Shown here: one piece after another, positions 24,148 to 35,660 of the stretch
How positions within the stretch are numbered: position 1 is the first letter of the stretch
Layout: each line of letters opens with the position of its first letter
Origin: Scleropages formosus
Taxonomy: Eukaryota; Chordata; Actinopteri; Osteoglossiformes; Osteoglossidae
NCBI RefSeq assembly: GCF_900964775.1
Contig: NC_041806.1
Span: 38,893,638-38,957,637 of the forward strand
DNA length: 64,000 nucleotides
Direction of reading: 5' to 3'
The notes under the pieces: model-generated
Seen by the model: only the letters and a program-made list of their open reading frames with translations
Databases searched by the model: none
Told to the model about the DNA's origin: nothing
Program-made: the position numbers and the translations under genes

Positions 24148-24200
24148 CATTCATCGTTGCTTTGGAGAAATGCATCTGTTAAACGAACAAATGTAAAAGT

Positions 24201-25040
24201 AACCAGATCTCCGCTGTTGTACAATATGTAATACGAGGTTGGTGTGCCATAACTACAAATACTCATATCAGTATATCTGAGAACATGATAGAAGATGCAT
24301 AGTAAAGCTTAAATAGATGTGATAAAGTTGTGTTTTAGCTGCAGCGCACACACCATTCCAAACGTGTTTTGGACGTGTTTATAATTGGATTATTTCATTA
24401 TGATCCATACCGATTTCATAAAGCAACTCAGCAACACCTCCCTCCAAGATTCCGAGTGCAGAAACAAATACAGAGCTATTTAAAACACCGAGAGCCTAAA
24501 CAACACGGGTTAGAAATCATGAACAAACATGTGTATCGGCATGTTGTATCGCTATGGATTTTCACAGCAAACAAATATAGATTTGGGACTTTCAGAAAAA
24601 AAAAAAAAAGATTTAAAATGTATAAATAAATCAATCAGACAAGGACACTGGCACGTGCTGAAGCAAACAAAAATCGTTATAATTCAATTGTCCGTATAAA
24701 TTTCAGAACGGTTTCCAGAGAGAGTGTGGTCGAAATTTATTGAAACTGAAAGCGCTCTAATAGAACAACTAAAAAATAATAATAAACTTAAGCTGCTACA
24801 TCATATACTGCTGTAACACTGCCAAACTGTACAATTTCCGGAAAAAAAATACTGATATTATTCTACTAAAGGTGTCTACTGGAAAATCATACATTAAGAA
24901 CATAACTAACATGAGCACGTACTCTTCCCTCTAACTCCAACGTTTCACTGCAGTAAATTTTAATTTACGCACCTGCTGACGGAATCTCTGAGAACTTAAT
25001 GCCGATTGGACGACAGATCGTTGATTTGATTGGGCAATGA
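24201..25040. other. intergenic, upstream of ttc32
   Basis: AT-rich DNA with a short A run (24597-24609). No exon is recognised. Confidence 0.4.
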
Positions 25041-25119
25041 ATAATTGTTACGTCATTTCCGTGAATATATGTATTATCAGGAAGCTGCTGAAGTGAGTCG
25101 AACGTGTCCAAGTGAATAA
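25020..25119 (+). promoter_or_regulatory. ttc32: probable ttc32 promoter
   Basis: An inverted CCAAT box (GATTGGGCAAT, about 25028) and a CRE/ATF-like TTACGTCA (25048-25055) next to an ETS-like TTTCCG lie within 100 bases of the start codon. No TATA box is evident, as expected for a housekeeping gene. Confidence 0.4.
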
Positions 25120-26292
<1,173 letters not shown>

Positions 26293-26319
26293 ATTTGAGA
26301 TGTGCATTTCAATTATTAT

Positions 26320-26325
26320 ATTAAA
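26320..26325 (+). terminator. ttc32: candidate ttc32 polyadenylation signal (ATTAAA)
   Basis: ATTAAA lies 28 bases after the ttc32 stop, the first such signal downstream. A very short UTR would result. Confidence 0.4.
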
Positions 26326-26648
26326 GTTACATTTTAACACTGGAACCAAGCACATTTGAAGCATTTTGCAGAGAAAATTAAACCAAGGGGGGGTAGAGGA
26401 TTTTTGGCACAGTAGCACTGAGAATTGCAATAGTGGATTGAAATGGCCTGCAAATCCAGTAACTTCAATAGTGAAAGAATCTCACCTTGTAATGGGTCCA
26501 TTTCAGAAAGTGGACAATTAAAGCTAGGCTGGGTGGCAAATACCAAGGCACCCTATTGACATTAATGCAAGGGGGATGTTCAGTGCAAGGTTGAGTTCTA
26601 TTTTTCAAATCTTAAAATCCATGAACTACAGAAAGATTAGGTTAAGAG

Positions 26649-26654
26649 TTTATT
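26649..26654 (-). terminator. candidate zpax polyadenylation signal (AATAAA)
   Basis: AATAAA on the minus strand, 24 bases past the stop codon. Vertebrate egg-coat ZP genes are known for extremely short 3' UTRs, so the position fits. Confidence 0.6.
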
Positions 26655-26677
26655 CTGGAAGATACCAAATTCCAAGT

Positions 26678-29600
26678 TCATTTGGCAGCAGATGAAGCTT
26701 TATCAGCAAGGACAATGGGACCAGAAGATGCCTGCTCTTTGAGTGGCTGGTTGCCTGCACTTCTTCGTGCTGGTAGGGAAGAAGCAAAATGGTTAGCCAA
26801 CTCCTCAGCCAAGGCAATAAGTGTCTTTTTTAAAAAAAAAAAGTCATACCCCTTTTCAGTGTGTTGGCTCCGAGCATTTGGCCTTCACTGCGCATACAAG
26901 GTCTATTGCAGAAACTATCCCACATGCTGCTCGTATCACACAGGATAACATCACAATGGACAAAAATCTAGGAGGGGAGAATTTAAATCCAGTGTTATCT
27001 TGCCAAGGTTGGTTATGCACAGTAGAAAAGTAACATGAACTCTACTTGTTAAATGGCTATACTGCTAAATTACCTGGTCCTGTGTTGCTACTCCATCTGT
27101 AGTGAAGGAGAACATTTTCATCTCAAACCGCTTGAAGTGACTGGGGATCTGCACCCGGGCATCAGCTGACACTGGGTGGAAGATGGCAGCATAGCCATCT
27201 TGATGGTTCACACAGCTTAAAAGAGGATCAGAATTTTAGTATGTGGCCTGGTTACTACTTGCACTGAATTGCAAGTAAGTAGTACCTGTCCACAATGATA
27301 TCCCATTTAGGTAGTGAGGCCATGTCCTTTCTTGATGTTGCCCAGCAGTTTTCTAAGAACAGCTCAATTAGCCTGTCAGTAGACTGCATGAGCTGCACTT
27401 CAAAATATAGAGGCTCTCTCAAGTACTTCACAAGTGGGTAGTCTGCATCCTGGTAGAAGATGTTGTAAGCAGCATCTAAGGAGAAATGTCAGTATGAGCT
27501 GGTTGCGAGAAAAGTAGGCCACAACTCTTAACATTGCTTACCTTGAGAGATCCTCATTCTAACCATTAGTTCCCCAGTTCCAACTGCTGCAAGCGGTGTA
27601 TTTAACTGACGTCTGGTGTTGAAAGCCAGTGTCTGTGTTGCACTGAGTGCATAGTGACAGGAAACCTGGAGCCTTTAAAATATATATTAAATTCTTAGCA
27701 GAAGCATTTTGTGAACACCATAAAAAATGAAATGTTCCTTTACCTGTATTCAGACTCCATATCAGTTTCTTTCCCTTTTGTTTTACTCCTGGGTATAGCA
27801 ACTTCATTCTCATAAATCATGACATTGTTGACAAACTAGAAGGGGGAAAAATGAGCTAGTTTAGAATTTCAACTGACATGCTGTATTGCAAGACTAGAAC
27901 TGATCAATTGCTACATTGGGTTATTTTCAACTATTCTAAAGGGCATTACTGACAATTAACCAAATGGCAGTTTAAGGAATTCAGTACCTTTCTTGTTGTT
28001 CCACAGGTGTTCACATTGAAGGAGAAGTATGCAACACAATCATTGCTATAGGCAGGTTTGCAGTCAGGGTCCCTCAGTGTCAGTTGATTGAGCTTCAGAT
28101 CTGGTACAGATTCCACCTTAACTGCTAATGCAGTCATTGTGCCATTGGGGAAACATTCTGGAACAAGGGAATTTTGTGTTCTAGCACTGCAAGTTGCTTT
28201 CAGGAGACATAACAAGCTGTATTGCACAGACCTGCCATCAGCAAGGGGAAGCTGCATTCCAGAGAGAAGTCAGATTGTATTTTGTTAATAGGATCCTCAA
28301 AAGTCAAATCCAGTCTGCTTCTGACAGAAGCACCTTGAATCAGCTGGGGAAACCATGGAAGTATGTATTACAAACTGAAGACACCATTTCAACATCAAGT
28401 TCATGAATGCAAAGTACCTCATAAACAACATCCATAGATCTGAAGGGCACAGCAATACTGAAATGGGTCGCATTCTCTTGGTATCCATATTCTTGGGCAG
28501 TTGCTGGAGTCAATTCTCGCTTGCCCACTACTGTCCTGAAATTATGGCCCTGGTTTCCAAATTTCACCATGATGTAGAAGTTTTCCTGATCACAGGAACC
28601 AGTGGCAGTGGGCAAAACTGTAAAGATAAGTTGCCTCATGAAGGTTGCTATAAACCATTATCTGTATTCCCTGTCCTACCCCAACCCCACACAAAAATCA
28701 CATACCGATGTCCTGCAGTACAGCCTCCAGTGTAGTAGTGTAAGAGAATGGGACAAGCTCTGGGAAGATGATGAAACCAAAGACTACAGCCAGTGTGTAT
28801 ACTGTAACATCTGAATCAGCTACCTATGTAGAAAGATTGAAACATGACAAGTATGTTGATTTTGGTCCCATTATGAAATTGAATAAACAGCATTAAGCTT
28901 ATTTTGTGCCACTGCCAAGAAGACCTACATGTTTCAAGACAACTTGGTCCAAGAATGGTACTTCCACTGAGAAAGTCTTATTGCCATTGGAAAACTGATG
29001 CTCCTGGACACTGAAGCCTCTGGAATTGGCCTCTGCCACAGAGAACAGCTGGGAACCAAATGTGATGTTCTCCAGCACCACATCAGGCAAGAATGTTCCA
29101 AGCCTGACTTTGAATACTTTCTCCTGAGGAACTGTGTCTGGAGTAGGGGAGAAAATGCCAGATGGGAAAAGGGTGTACATTCTGTTCTCAGTCATTCAGT
29201 CTACCACCTACTCACCATCAATCACATAAGGTGGCCTGGACATGAGAGGAGTAGTGATGGGATATAGGACTTTGTATCTTGTATCGGCATACGTGGCCTC
29301 TTCCTGCCACAGCAGCTCAAGCATAGGTTCCACCATGAAGGTAATATGGTATTCAAAACCTGGTGCGTGACTCTGCAGAGAACATTTTTAGCTAGTATTC
29401 AGATCTTGTACTGTACCAGCCAAGTAGTTATTCAAAGTTGCAATTACCATTACACCAACCTAAACTAGGTTGAGTAAGGATTTAAACAAAAAAATTCTAG
29501 ATGTGTCCTCCAATTAAACAAGGTCACTCAGGCATTGACAAACCTTATAGTAGCCATCCACTGCCCCAATTGGAATTTGAACAACAATGTAGGATTCCAC

Positions 29601-31275
29601 AATAGACAATGTATATCCTCTGGTTGCCATAGCTGCTTGATCAAGTCTTTCACCATCAATCCCCATATAAATTTCCAAGAGTTTAAACTCATCCAAAGAA
29701 AGAAGTGGGAAGATGAACAGTGGTAAAGTCCATGTGATCATGTTGCCAGCAAAGCTGAGGCCACCTGAGAACAGGATTGCCAGCATCAGTAATTGCTAGA
29801 TTAGACACTGTAGTAGTAGTAGTAAGTATTGTTGCTTTAGCAGAAAATACACCTGTAAATCATACTCACCAGCAGGACATGCAACAGCTGCATCCACCAC
29901 TGTCACCATCCACTTCTGTTTATAGAATATGGATGTTTTCAGCACTCGCATAGGCACTCCACCCACCTGAATAGAAACAAGGTATAGGAATAGGGATTCA
30001 AGAAGTTCTACCAGTGTGAAATCCCATTTAACAGCAGTAGCTCACATCCTCCATGTAAGATTCTGCTGCATCGTGAGCCCCTCGAAGCACAAGGCGTGTT
30101 GGTGTTGTAGCCAGGCCGTAGCCCTGCTGCTGGACTTCGTTCACCATCATCATCTTTTGTCCTCCAGGCAGGTAGAACAAAACCTTCCAAAGCTTGTATT
30201 CAGAGACAGCATTCTATAAGAAGAAAGTCAACACACATTATTAAAAATCCTACCCACCCTGCTTCTAGTGACACCGAGTTTCACAGGTACCTCAGAGACA
30301 TCTTTAGTCAAGTAGCCTTTCTCAGGAACATTCAGGCCATGTGTGTGAAGAGGTCTCCTTCTGACTGAGACCTAGGCATAGAGGCCAAAAGAAAACCTTT
30401 TGAATTATGAATGTATGCAGAACTGCATTTATATCAAGCATAAACTAGAGTTCGTGTAAACAGTGTGTATACAATTAGTCAACAATTCTCACCTCCATGT
30501 AGTTCCTGTCACACAGAATCTCACGGAAGGCCCACTGAGCATAGCTGCACACTTTAGAAACAACATGTACTGCCTCTTGAGAATCTGCGCTACCAGATAG
30601 TCTGAGCCGCAATGTAATGTTGAAGTGATCATCCTGGAATAAAAAAATTTTTAAATTTCCACCAGTTTCACAGAATATAACCTTACAATACAATATTGAT
30701 GCAAAACACTTAGAGTGGGAAGCAACTCACCAGGCTTTCAGTAAAGCAGTTTTGAACTGAAGCAAAGAGCCTAACATTCCCCCAGGGGTCAGACTTTATG
30801 CTGTACCCACACTGGGAGGCCAAGTTGTTGGTTATGGGTACAGCCTCACCACCATCTACAGATACAGAAACACAATTGATAAGACTTCTCGATGCAGCTT
30901 TGCTCTTTTCAAAAAGATTCCATTGGTCTGGCAGACTTACACATTGCATCAACTTCCAAACGATTGTCCAAAAGGAAACGCCTGCCCACAGTCACCCGCA
31001 ACACATTTCCAAGACACTCTGCCTGGATGCCAACACCTGGTAGCAGGGGGAAAACAAAAAAAAGTTACCAGGTAGGACTTCATGCCAAAACATGTTAGTT
31101 ATTCAAGGACCTACTTTGAGAAGAAAAGTCCTGTGCATCTGAGCATAGGACCACCAGTAGAAGCCATAATGATCTGTTGGGATACAAAATCATTAATACA
31201 AATTATGAAAAAAGGAGAAAATGGAGAGGGAGAAGAGGGGGGAAGCAGTTATCCAAACCTAAGGAAAAATTCCAT
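26678..31275 (-). CDS. zpax1: zona pellucida egg-coat glycoprotein, ZPAX type
   Basis: Secreted component of the oocyte envelope. I placed 21 exons: 31275-31259, 31173-31115, 31036-30941, 30855-30731, 30633-30493, 30371-30291, 30213-30046, 29966-29870, 29764-29544, 29372-29216, 29137-28929, 28823-28706, 28617-28418, 28343-28232, 28157-27988, 27835-27744, 27672-27542, 27475-27286, 27215-27074, 26967-26850, 26769-26678. All have GT/AG borders and the frame stays open for 911 residues. Residues 1-21 are a signal peptide (MEFFLRSLWLLLVVLCSDA). Residues about 22-600 form the long N-terminal region with ZP-N-like segments. The ZP module runs from ECFPNGTM (about 601) to the terminal Cys block (VHCDVILCD, FCNRPC). 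A furin site KRARR|S (880-885) is formed across the last intron. No transmembrane segment follows. Calling it ZPAX rather than another ZP2-like member is from overall layout and memory; the symbol is tentative. Confidence 0.85.
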
Positions 31276-31425
31276 GCTAAAGTCCGACAAGGCTGCTGGC
31301 CAATCGCTGCACTGGCCCTCCAAAGACCAAGTTTAGCGACCGAAGAAATGGACTCCGACCCGCAGTTACCGGTAAGTGCTGCTAGACCCCCTTTTAAACA
31401 CAACAGGCGAAAGACACGTGTCGCA
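31276..31425 (-). promoter_or_regulatory. probable zpax promoter
   Basis: Upstream of the start codon on the minus strand lie an ATTGG (inverted CCAAT, about 31300), a TATA-like TTTAAAAG (31391-31398) and a palindromic E-box CACGTG (31415-31420). E-boxes bound by FIGLA/E12 drive oocyte expression of ZP genes in vertebrates; that this one does so is inference. Confidence 0.35.
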
Positions 31426-32269
31426 AATTAAGTGCATCACCTGGAGCGCGAAATGAACACGGGCGAGTGCGGCCAGGGGGACGCCGATTCTCTGTCCGCC
31501 TCCGCGAACACGATGAATCCTATCTATGTGTACTGTCTGTATTACACGTTGTGTAAGACTGCGCTCTCACATCCAAGACGATACCTTTTTTTTGCGCGTG
31601 CTGGCTATGACATAAAAGTGTTACCTTAAGTAACGCTCAGTCAAATGCGTTTTTCGCACATCATATTACCAGTCAGGATGATGATTTGCTTCTTTTTTTT
31701 CCCAGGAAACCATTAATTCATTTTTAATATATATTTCTGTCTGTGCGTGCAAGCAAAGTATTAAAATAATATCGCTAAGACGGCATCTACTGTTTCAATA
31801 TCATGCGGTAAAAAAGGAGACTTATTTGCACATTTTTAAATTAAGGGTTACATACATTTATATTTAGGTTTACTAGTTATGACAGATAGGCACTTCCGAG
31901 GAGGATGTGTAGATAAAAACCTGTAATAAGGAAACAATCTTGCATTTATAATTATACTGTATATTCCTCATGTATATCGACGCTTACACACAGTGAGTTA
32001 TCATATGATGATCTTTTTTATTTTTTTTTTAAATATGCAGACAGAAAATGAGCAAAATATCCATGGAAAGACTGCTGATAAGTCAAAAGTCACATGCCTG
32101 GTGGCCAAAGTTACAGTTATGAAATAAGACTAAATTATACGTGCTCTCTTTTATTCCCGTGCTTTGAATCTGTTAGTATTAATAGCTCATACCTGTTATT
32201 ACGCCTGGATGTGGCACTGACTCGGGTTCAATCTTTTCCCTCCTGGTGCAGTTGTCTATCTCTCTACTA
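31426..32269. other. divergent spacer between zpax and kcns3
   Basis: Non-coding DNA, GC-rich near 31440-31520 and AT-rich beyond. No exon is recognised. Confidence 0.4.
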
Positions 32270-32270
32270 G

Positions 32271-32277
32271 CGCGCGC

Positions 32278-32314
<37 letters not shown>
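32271..32314. repeat. (CG)5(TG)17 alternating purine-pyrimidine tract
   Basis: Five CG units pass directly into 17 TG units. Such tracts readily form Z-DNA. It lies shortly upstream of the inferred kcns3 first exon. Confidence 0.95.
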
Positions 32315-32319
<5 letters not shown>

Positions 32320-32329
32320 CCTCGCTCCT

Positions 32330-32584
32330 CCGACGCCGCCAAGTCCTCTGTCACCCCACACGTGAGCTGCGCGCGCAGGAAGCGTCCGATTTGTGACGGG
32401 GACACAAAGTTAGAGGCTTTTTGTGCGTTTTCCTGCAGATAGTCTTGTTCTCATGGACCTGCTGCTCCATGGGACCGGTGCCTGCTGTGGGTGAAGTCCT
32501 GTCACATCCCCCGAAGAGGAGCTGGCGAAGATGCTCCGTCTTCTTGTGTTTCGGAGGAACGGGGAGCGAGGAAGCGACAAGCAG
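32330..32584 (+). promoter_or_regulatory. kcns3: probable kcns3 noncoding first exon and promoter
   Basis: A GC-rich patch ends in a good donor, CAAGCAG|GTGAAT (exon end 32584). An acceptor TTCTAG at 33375-33380 precedes the coding exon, so a noncoding exon splices to the 5' UTR at about 33381. The transcription start is unknown. Confidence 0.4.
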
Positions 32585-33380
32585 GTGAATTCCCTCCTCT
32601 AAATCATCAGCTGACAATTCACAATTCAGCCTCGCTCGCGTAGCTGCAATTAATACTTAGCTGATATGAAATTTGCTGCAGTGAGTGAAACTTCCAGCAT
32701 TTTGATTTTGCACTTGTTATGAATGCAATCCTGTTGTTCGGAAATATTTCATACAGTTCAGTTGTAATCAATATCCATTCTTTCACATTTAAGCATCCAT
32801 TCATTCATATTGACTTTTGCCGATCCTTTGCTAAAGAGTCAAATCGGGAAAGAATATTGTTTGAGTTCTTTATTTTGTTCGTGAATATTTCGTAACAATC
32901 AATAGTGGTATGTTCCAGGTATTAAACATAAAAAAACTAACTCAGTGCAGTTGTTAAGGTTCTGTTTTGCCATGGATGGGCTAAGTGCTACTTTTAATAT
33001 CCTTTTCCCAGGCAGGTCCAATAAATTCCTGGTAAATTTCTTTAATGTTTACTAAATATTTAGTTTTCCAGTTTTCTCTGGCCTTTTTATGTAAAGTATT
33101 AAAATGGTAGAGGTAATAGCTACACAAAGATGTTTGACCACAAACATAAACCCATTAAGAATTACACTGAACAGTCCTGGATTAGATGGATCCACTAAAT
33201 GCTCATGCAGCCAGATGTGCTGTTGACGGTGATGTGACACCAGTTCACCAGATGTAATCACTGAAGATCTGAAGAGAGGAGTCATCCTTCAACTCTATAT
33301 CATCATCTGTACCTTTTTAATGGGCTTGTTTAAATATAGCTCTAGTGATATTTTAACCGTAGTTATCTTGATCTTCTAGG
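32585..33380 (+). other. kcns3: probable kcns3 5' intron
   Basis: About 0.8 kb of non-coding DNA between the donor at 32585 and the acceptor ending at 33380. No other feature is seen. Confidence 0.4.
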
Positions 33381-33448
33381 TCATAAACCATTAATCTGGG
33401 CTTGGCTACTCAACCAGCAGAGGTCCAAACTCAAATCACAGCATTACA

Positions 33449-34963
33449 ATGGGGTATGGGGAGGTTCTCCATAGATGCAGTGTTGAGGACAACTTGGTCA
33501 ATCTAAATGTTGGGGGTTTTAAGAAGAAGGTGGATCACAACACGTTGCTCCGCTTTCCTCACACCCGCCTGGGTCGGCTACTGTGCTGCCGTTCTGAAAA
33601 GGCCATCCTGGAGCTCTGCGATGACTACAGCGCAGCCGACCGGGAGTATTACTTTGACAGAAATCCCCATGTCTTCCGCTGTGTTCTCAACTTCTATCAC
33701 ACTGGCCGTATCCACATGATGGAGGACCTGTGTGTGTTCTCCTTTGGCCAGGAGATTGAGTACTGGGGGATTGGAGAACTCTGCCTCGGCTCGTGCTGCA
33801 TTGACTGGTACCAGGAGCGCAAAGAGTACATTGAAGACACAGACTGGGACTTGAGAAGCGATGAGCAGCAGCCCAGCTTTGATTCTTCCTTTGATGAGCT
33901 CTCTGGCTTAGACAAGGACTTGGAAAAGTTTGAGGGCACATGGTGTTCAAAGGTTCGGCGCTATGTCTGGCTTCAGCTCGAGGACCCTGGGCACTCTTTC
34001 TCTGCAAAAGTCATCACTGTGGCTTCACTGGGTGTAGTGCTCACCTCAATTGCTGCTATGTGTGTTCACAGCATGCCTGAGTTCCAGAAGCTAGATGCCT
34101 ACAACCGGCCCATTGAGGACCCCACGCTAGCAGTCCTTGAGACTGCCTGCATTATTTGCTTTTCTGCAGAGTTTGCCATTCGGCTCGCTGTCGCCCCCTG
34201 TCCAAGAAGGTTTCTGGGAAACCCATTAAATCTCATTGACTTTGCCTCCATTTTGCCCTTCTATGCTACATTGGCATTTGAGACAGCAGGCGAGGGGAGC
34301 GATGAGGAGAACGAGAACCTGGAAAATGTTGGGAAGGTGGTGCAGGTCCTACGTCTGATGAGAATTTTCCGCATCCTTAAATTGGCTCGACACTCTGTTG
34401 GCCTCCGTGCCCTTGGAGCCACAATGAGACACAGCTACCAGGAGGTTGGGCTGTTAATCCTCTTCCTCTCTGTGGGCATATCTATCTTCTCTGTCCTGAT
34501 CTACTCTGTGGAGAAGGAGGAGCAGGCCTCAGAACTGGCAAACATTCCTGTGGCCTGGTGGTGGGCCACCATCACCATGACCACAGTGGGCTACGGTGAC
34601 ACATGCCCTGTCACTCTAGGAGGGAAACTGGTGGCCACTCTGTGCATCATCTGTGGTCTACTTGTGGTGGCATTGCCAATTACCATCATCTTCAACAAGT
34701 TCTCCAAGTATTACCAGAGGAGCAAAGTAATCGAAACAGAGCCAAGCAACAATGACATGGAAAGAGAGGATCCCAACCTCCCATACTTCAATGTCATAGA
34801 CTCATATACCCAGAAGATGGAGTCTTTCCTTGATAGCCTTCCTTCCAGGGCCAGTAACTGTGATGGTGAGAACAACACAGATGCTGCAAGTATCCCGCAA
34901 ACTGATATGGTTAGTAACCTAATAGGGCACCAGAATGGCCAAATTAGCAGTAATGCTATGTAG
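33449..34963 (+). CDS. kcns3: voltage-gated K+ channel modifier Kv9.3
   Basis: Electrically silent Kv subunit that co-assembles with Kv2 channels in the plasma membrane and alters their gating. One uninterrupted exon, 504 residues (human 491). The T1 tetramerisation domain spans about 14-120 (LVNLNVGGFKKKVDHNTLLR). S1 lies near 187-206 (MCVHSM follows as in KCNS3). The S4 has charges at Arg302, Arg305, Arg308, Lys311 and Arg314 (LRLMRIFRILKLARHSVGLR). The selectivity filter TTVGYGD is at 378-384. S6 is at about 391-417 with LPITIIFNKF instead of the PVP bend of conducting Kv channels, typical of silent subunits. The N-terminal NLNVGGF and the SVEKEEQ turret support KCNS3 over KCNS1 and KCNS2. 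Confidence 0.96.
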   Translation: MGYGEVLHRCSVEDNLVNLNVGGFKKKVDHNTLLRFPHTRLGRLLCCRSEKAILELCDDYSAADREYYFDRNPHVFRCVLNFYHTGRIHMMEDLCVFSFGQEIEYWGIGELCLGSCCIDWYQERKEYIEDTDWDLRSDEQQPSFDSSFDELSGLDKDLEKFEGTWCSKVRRYVWLQLEDPGHSFSAKVITVASLGVVLTSIAAMCVHSMPEFQKLDAYNRPIEDPTLAVLETACIICFSAEFAIRLAVAPCPRRFLGNPLNLIDFASILPFYATLAFETAGEGSDEENENLENVGKVVQVLRLMRIFRILKLARHSVGLRALGATMRHSYQEVGLLILFLSVGISIFSVLIYSVEKEEQASELANIPVAWWWATITMTTVGYGDTCPVTLGGKLVATLCIICGLLVVALPITIIFNKFSKYYQRSKVIETEPSNNDMEREDPNLPYFNVIDSYTQKMESFLDSLPSRASNCDGENNTDAASIPQTDMVSNLIGHQNGQISSNAM

Positions 34964-35660
34964 GTCTATATGACATCTACTTTGCTCAGACCGTGCTCTT
35001 TGGACATTCTGTAACTCAGACAGTCAAGTGAGTTGATACTGGCATTTAAATAATCCATATTCAGCATCCTCACTGGTAAAATAGTCTGTGGTATGCATGC
35101 ATCTGAGCAGCATTGTCAGGTATGCTCCACATATATAGTAAGCTGCAATTTGGTACTTTGGGACAAGTTATTTATCATTTACCAAGTATCTGTTTTATCT
35201 CTCAACATATACATACATTTAACAGAATACAAGATTTTGTGATGAAGATTTTAAATTTCTGTTGTTTGTCTAGATTGGCGTAATGTTAAGAAAAATATAG
35301 GCCTAAAATTGAAGAATACACATTTATTGATGTACAGACCTAATTTTAAGTCACTTGTGCCAAGGACAGTGGAAATGTTTCATCTTAGCCAGGCTGCAAT
35401 TCTGAATAACTGCACATGCTGACTGAATTGTGCATTTTGTCTTTCTGGGTTTATGTACTAAAATATCTGTTCTGAAGTAATAAAAATGTATTCATGCTCT
35501 GTTCAAAGAAAGGTTAGTGTGCAACAAACATGAAAAAGTTTAAAAGATTTAATCGCAAAATATGATGTCACATTTCAGTAAGTCATCATAAGCATGCTCC
35601 CAGAACAAGGCATGAATGGAAATACTGAATCAATAAAGATTAATTCCCAGCACCTATGAA
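34964..35660 (+). other. kcns3: kcns3 3' UTR
   Basis: AATAAA signals lie at 35479-35484 and 35632-35637. No coding potential. Either could end the transcript. Confidence 0.5.

Larger units (their letters stand above)
23630..24200 (+). repeat. V-type SINE carrying two nested SINE-A insertions
   Basis: The outer element shows CTCTGGTTCCCTCCCATGGTCCAAAGACA (23650s) at one side and the tail GCTTTGGAGAAATGCATCTG (about 24159-24178) at the other. Between them sit SINE-A copies 8 and 9. Comparison with 61109-61462 shows the outer element was split inside its AGAGTTCATTGGAAGTCGC segment. Confidence 0.75.

Noticed and set aside
26682-26948. Plus-strand ORFs over the zpax 3' exons
   Set aside because: Shadow frames of zpax exons 20-21 and the T11/A6 tract.
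27003-27057. Alternative last zpax exon after an acceptor-like TAGAG at about 27048 (minus strand)
   Set aside because: It would end the protein eight residues on, before the conserved Cys block. The exon at 26967 supplies IFVHCDVILCD in phase, as ZP modules require.
31333-31431. A GTAAGT on the plus strand near 31371, suggesting a plus-strand exon upstream of zpax
   Set aside because: No supporting acceptor, coding content or downstream exon on that strand.
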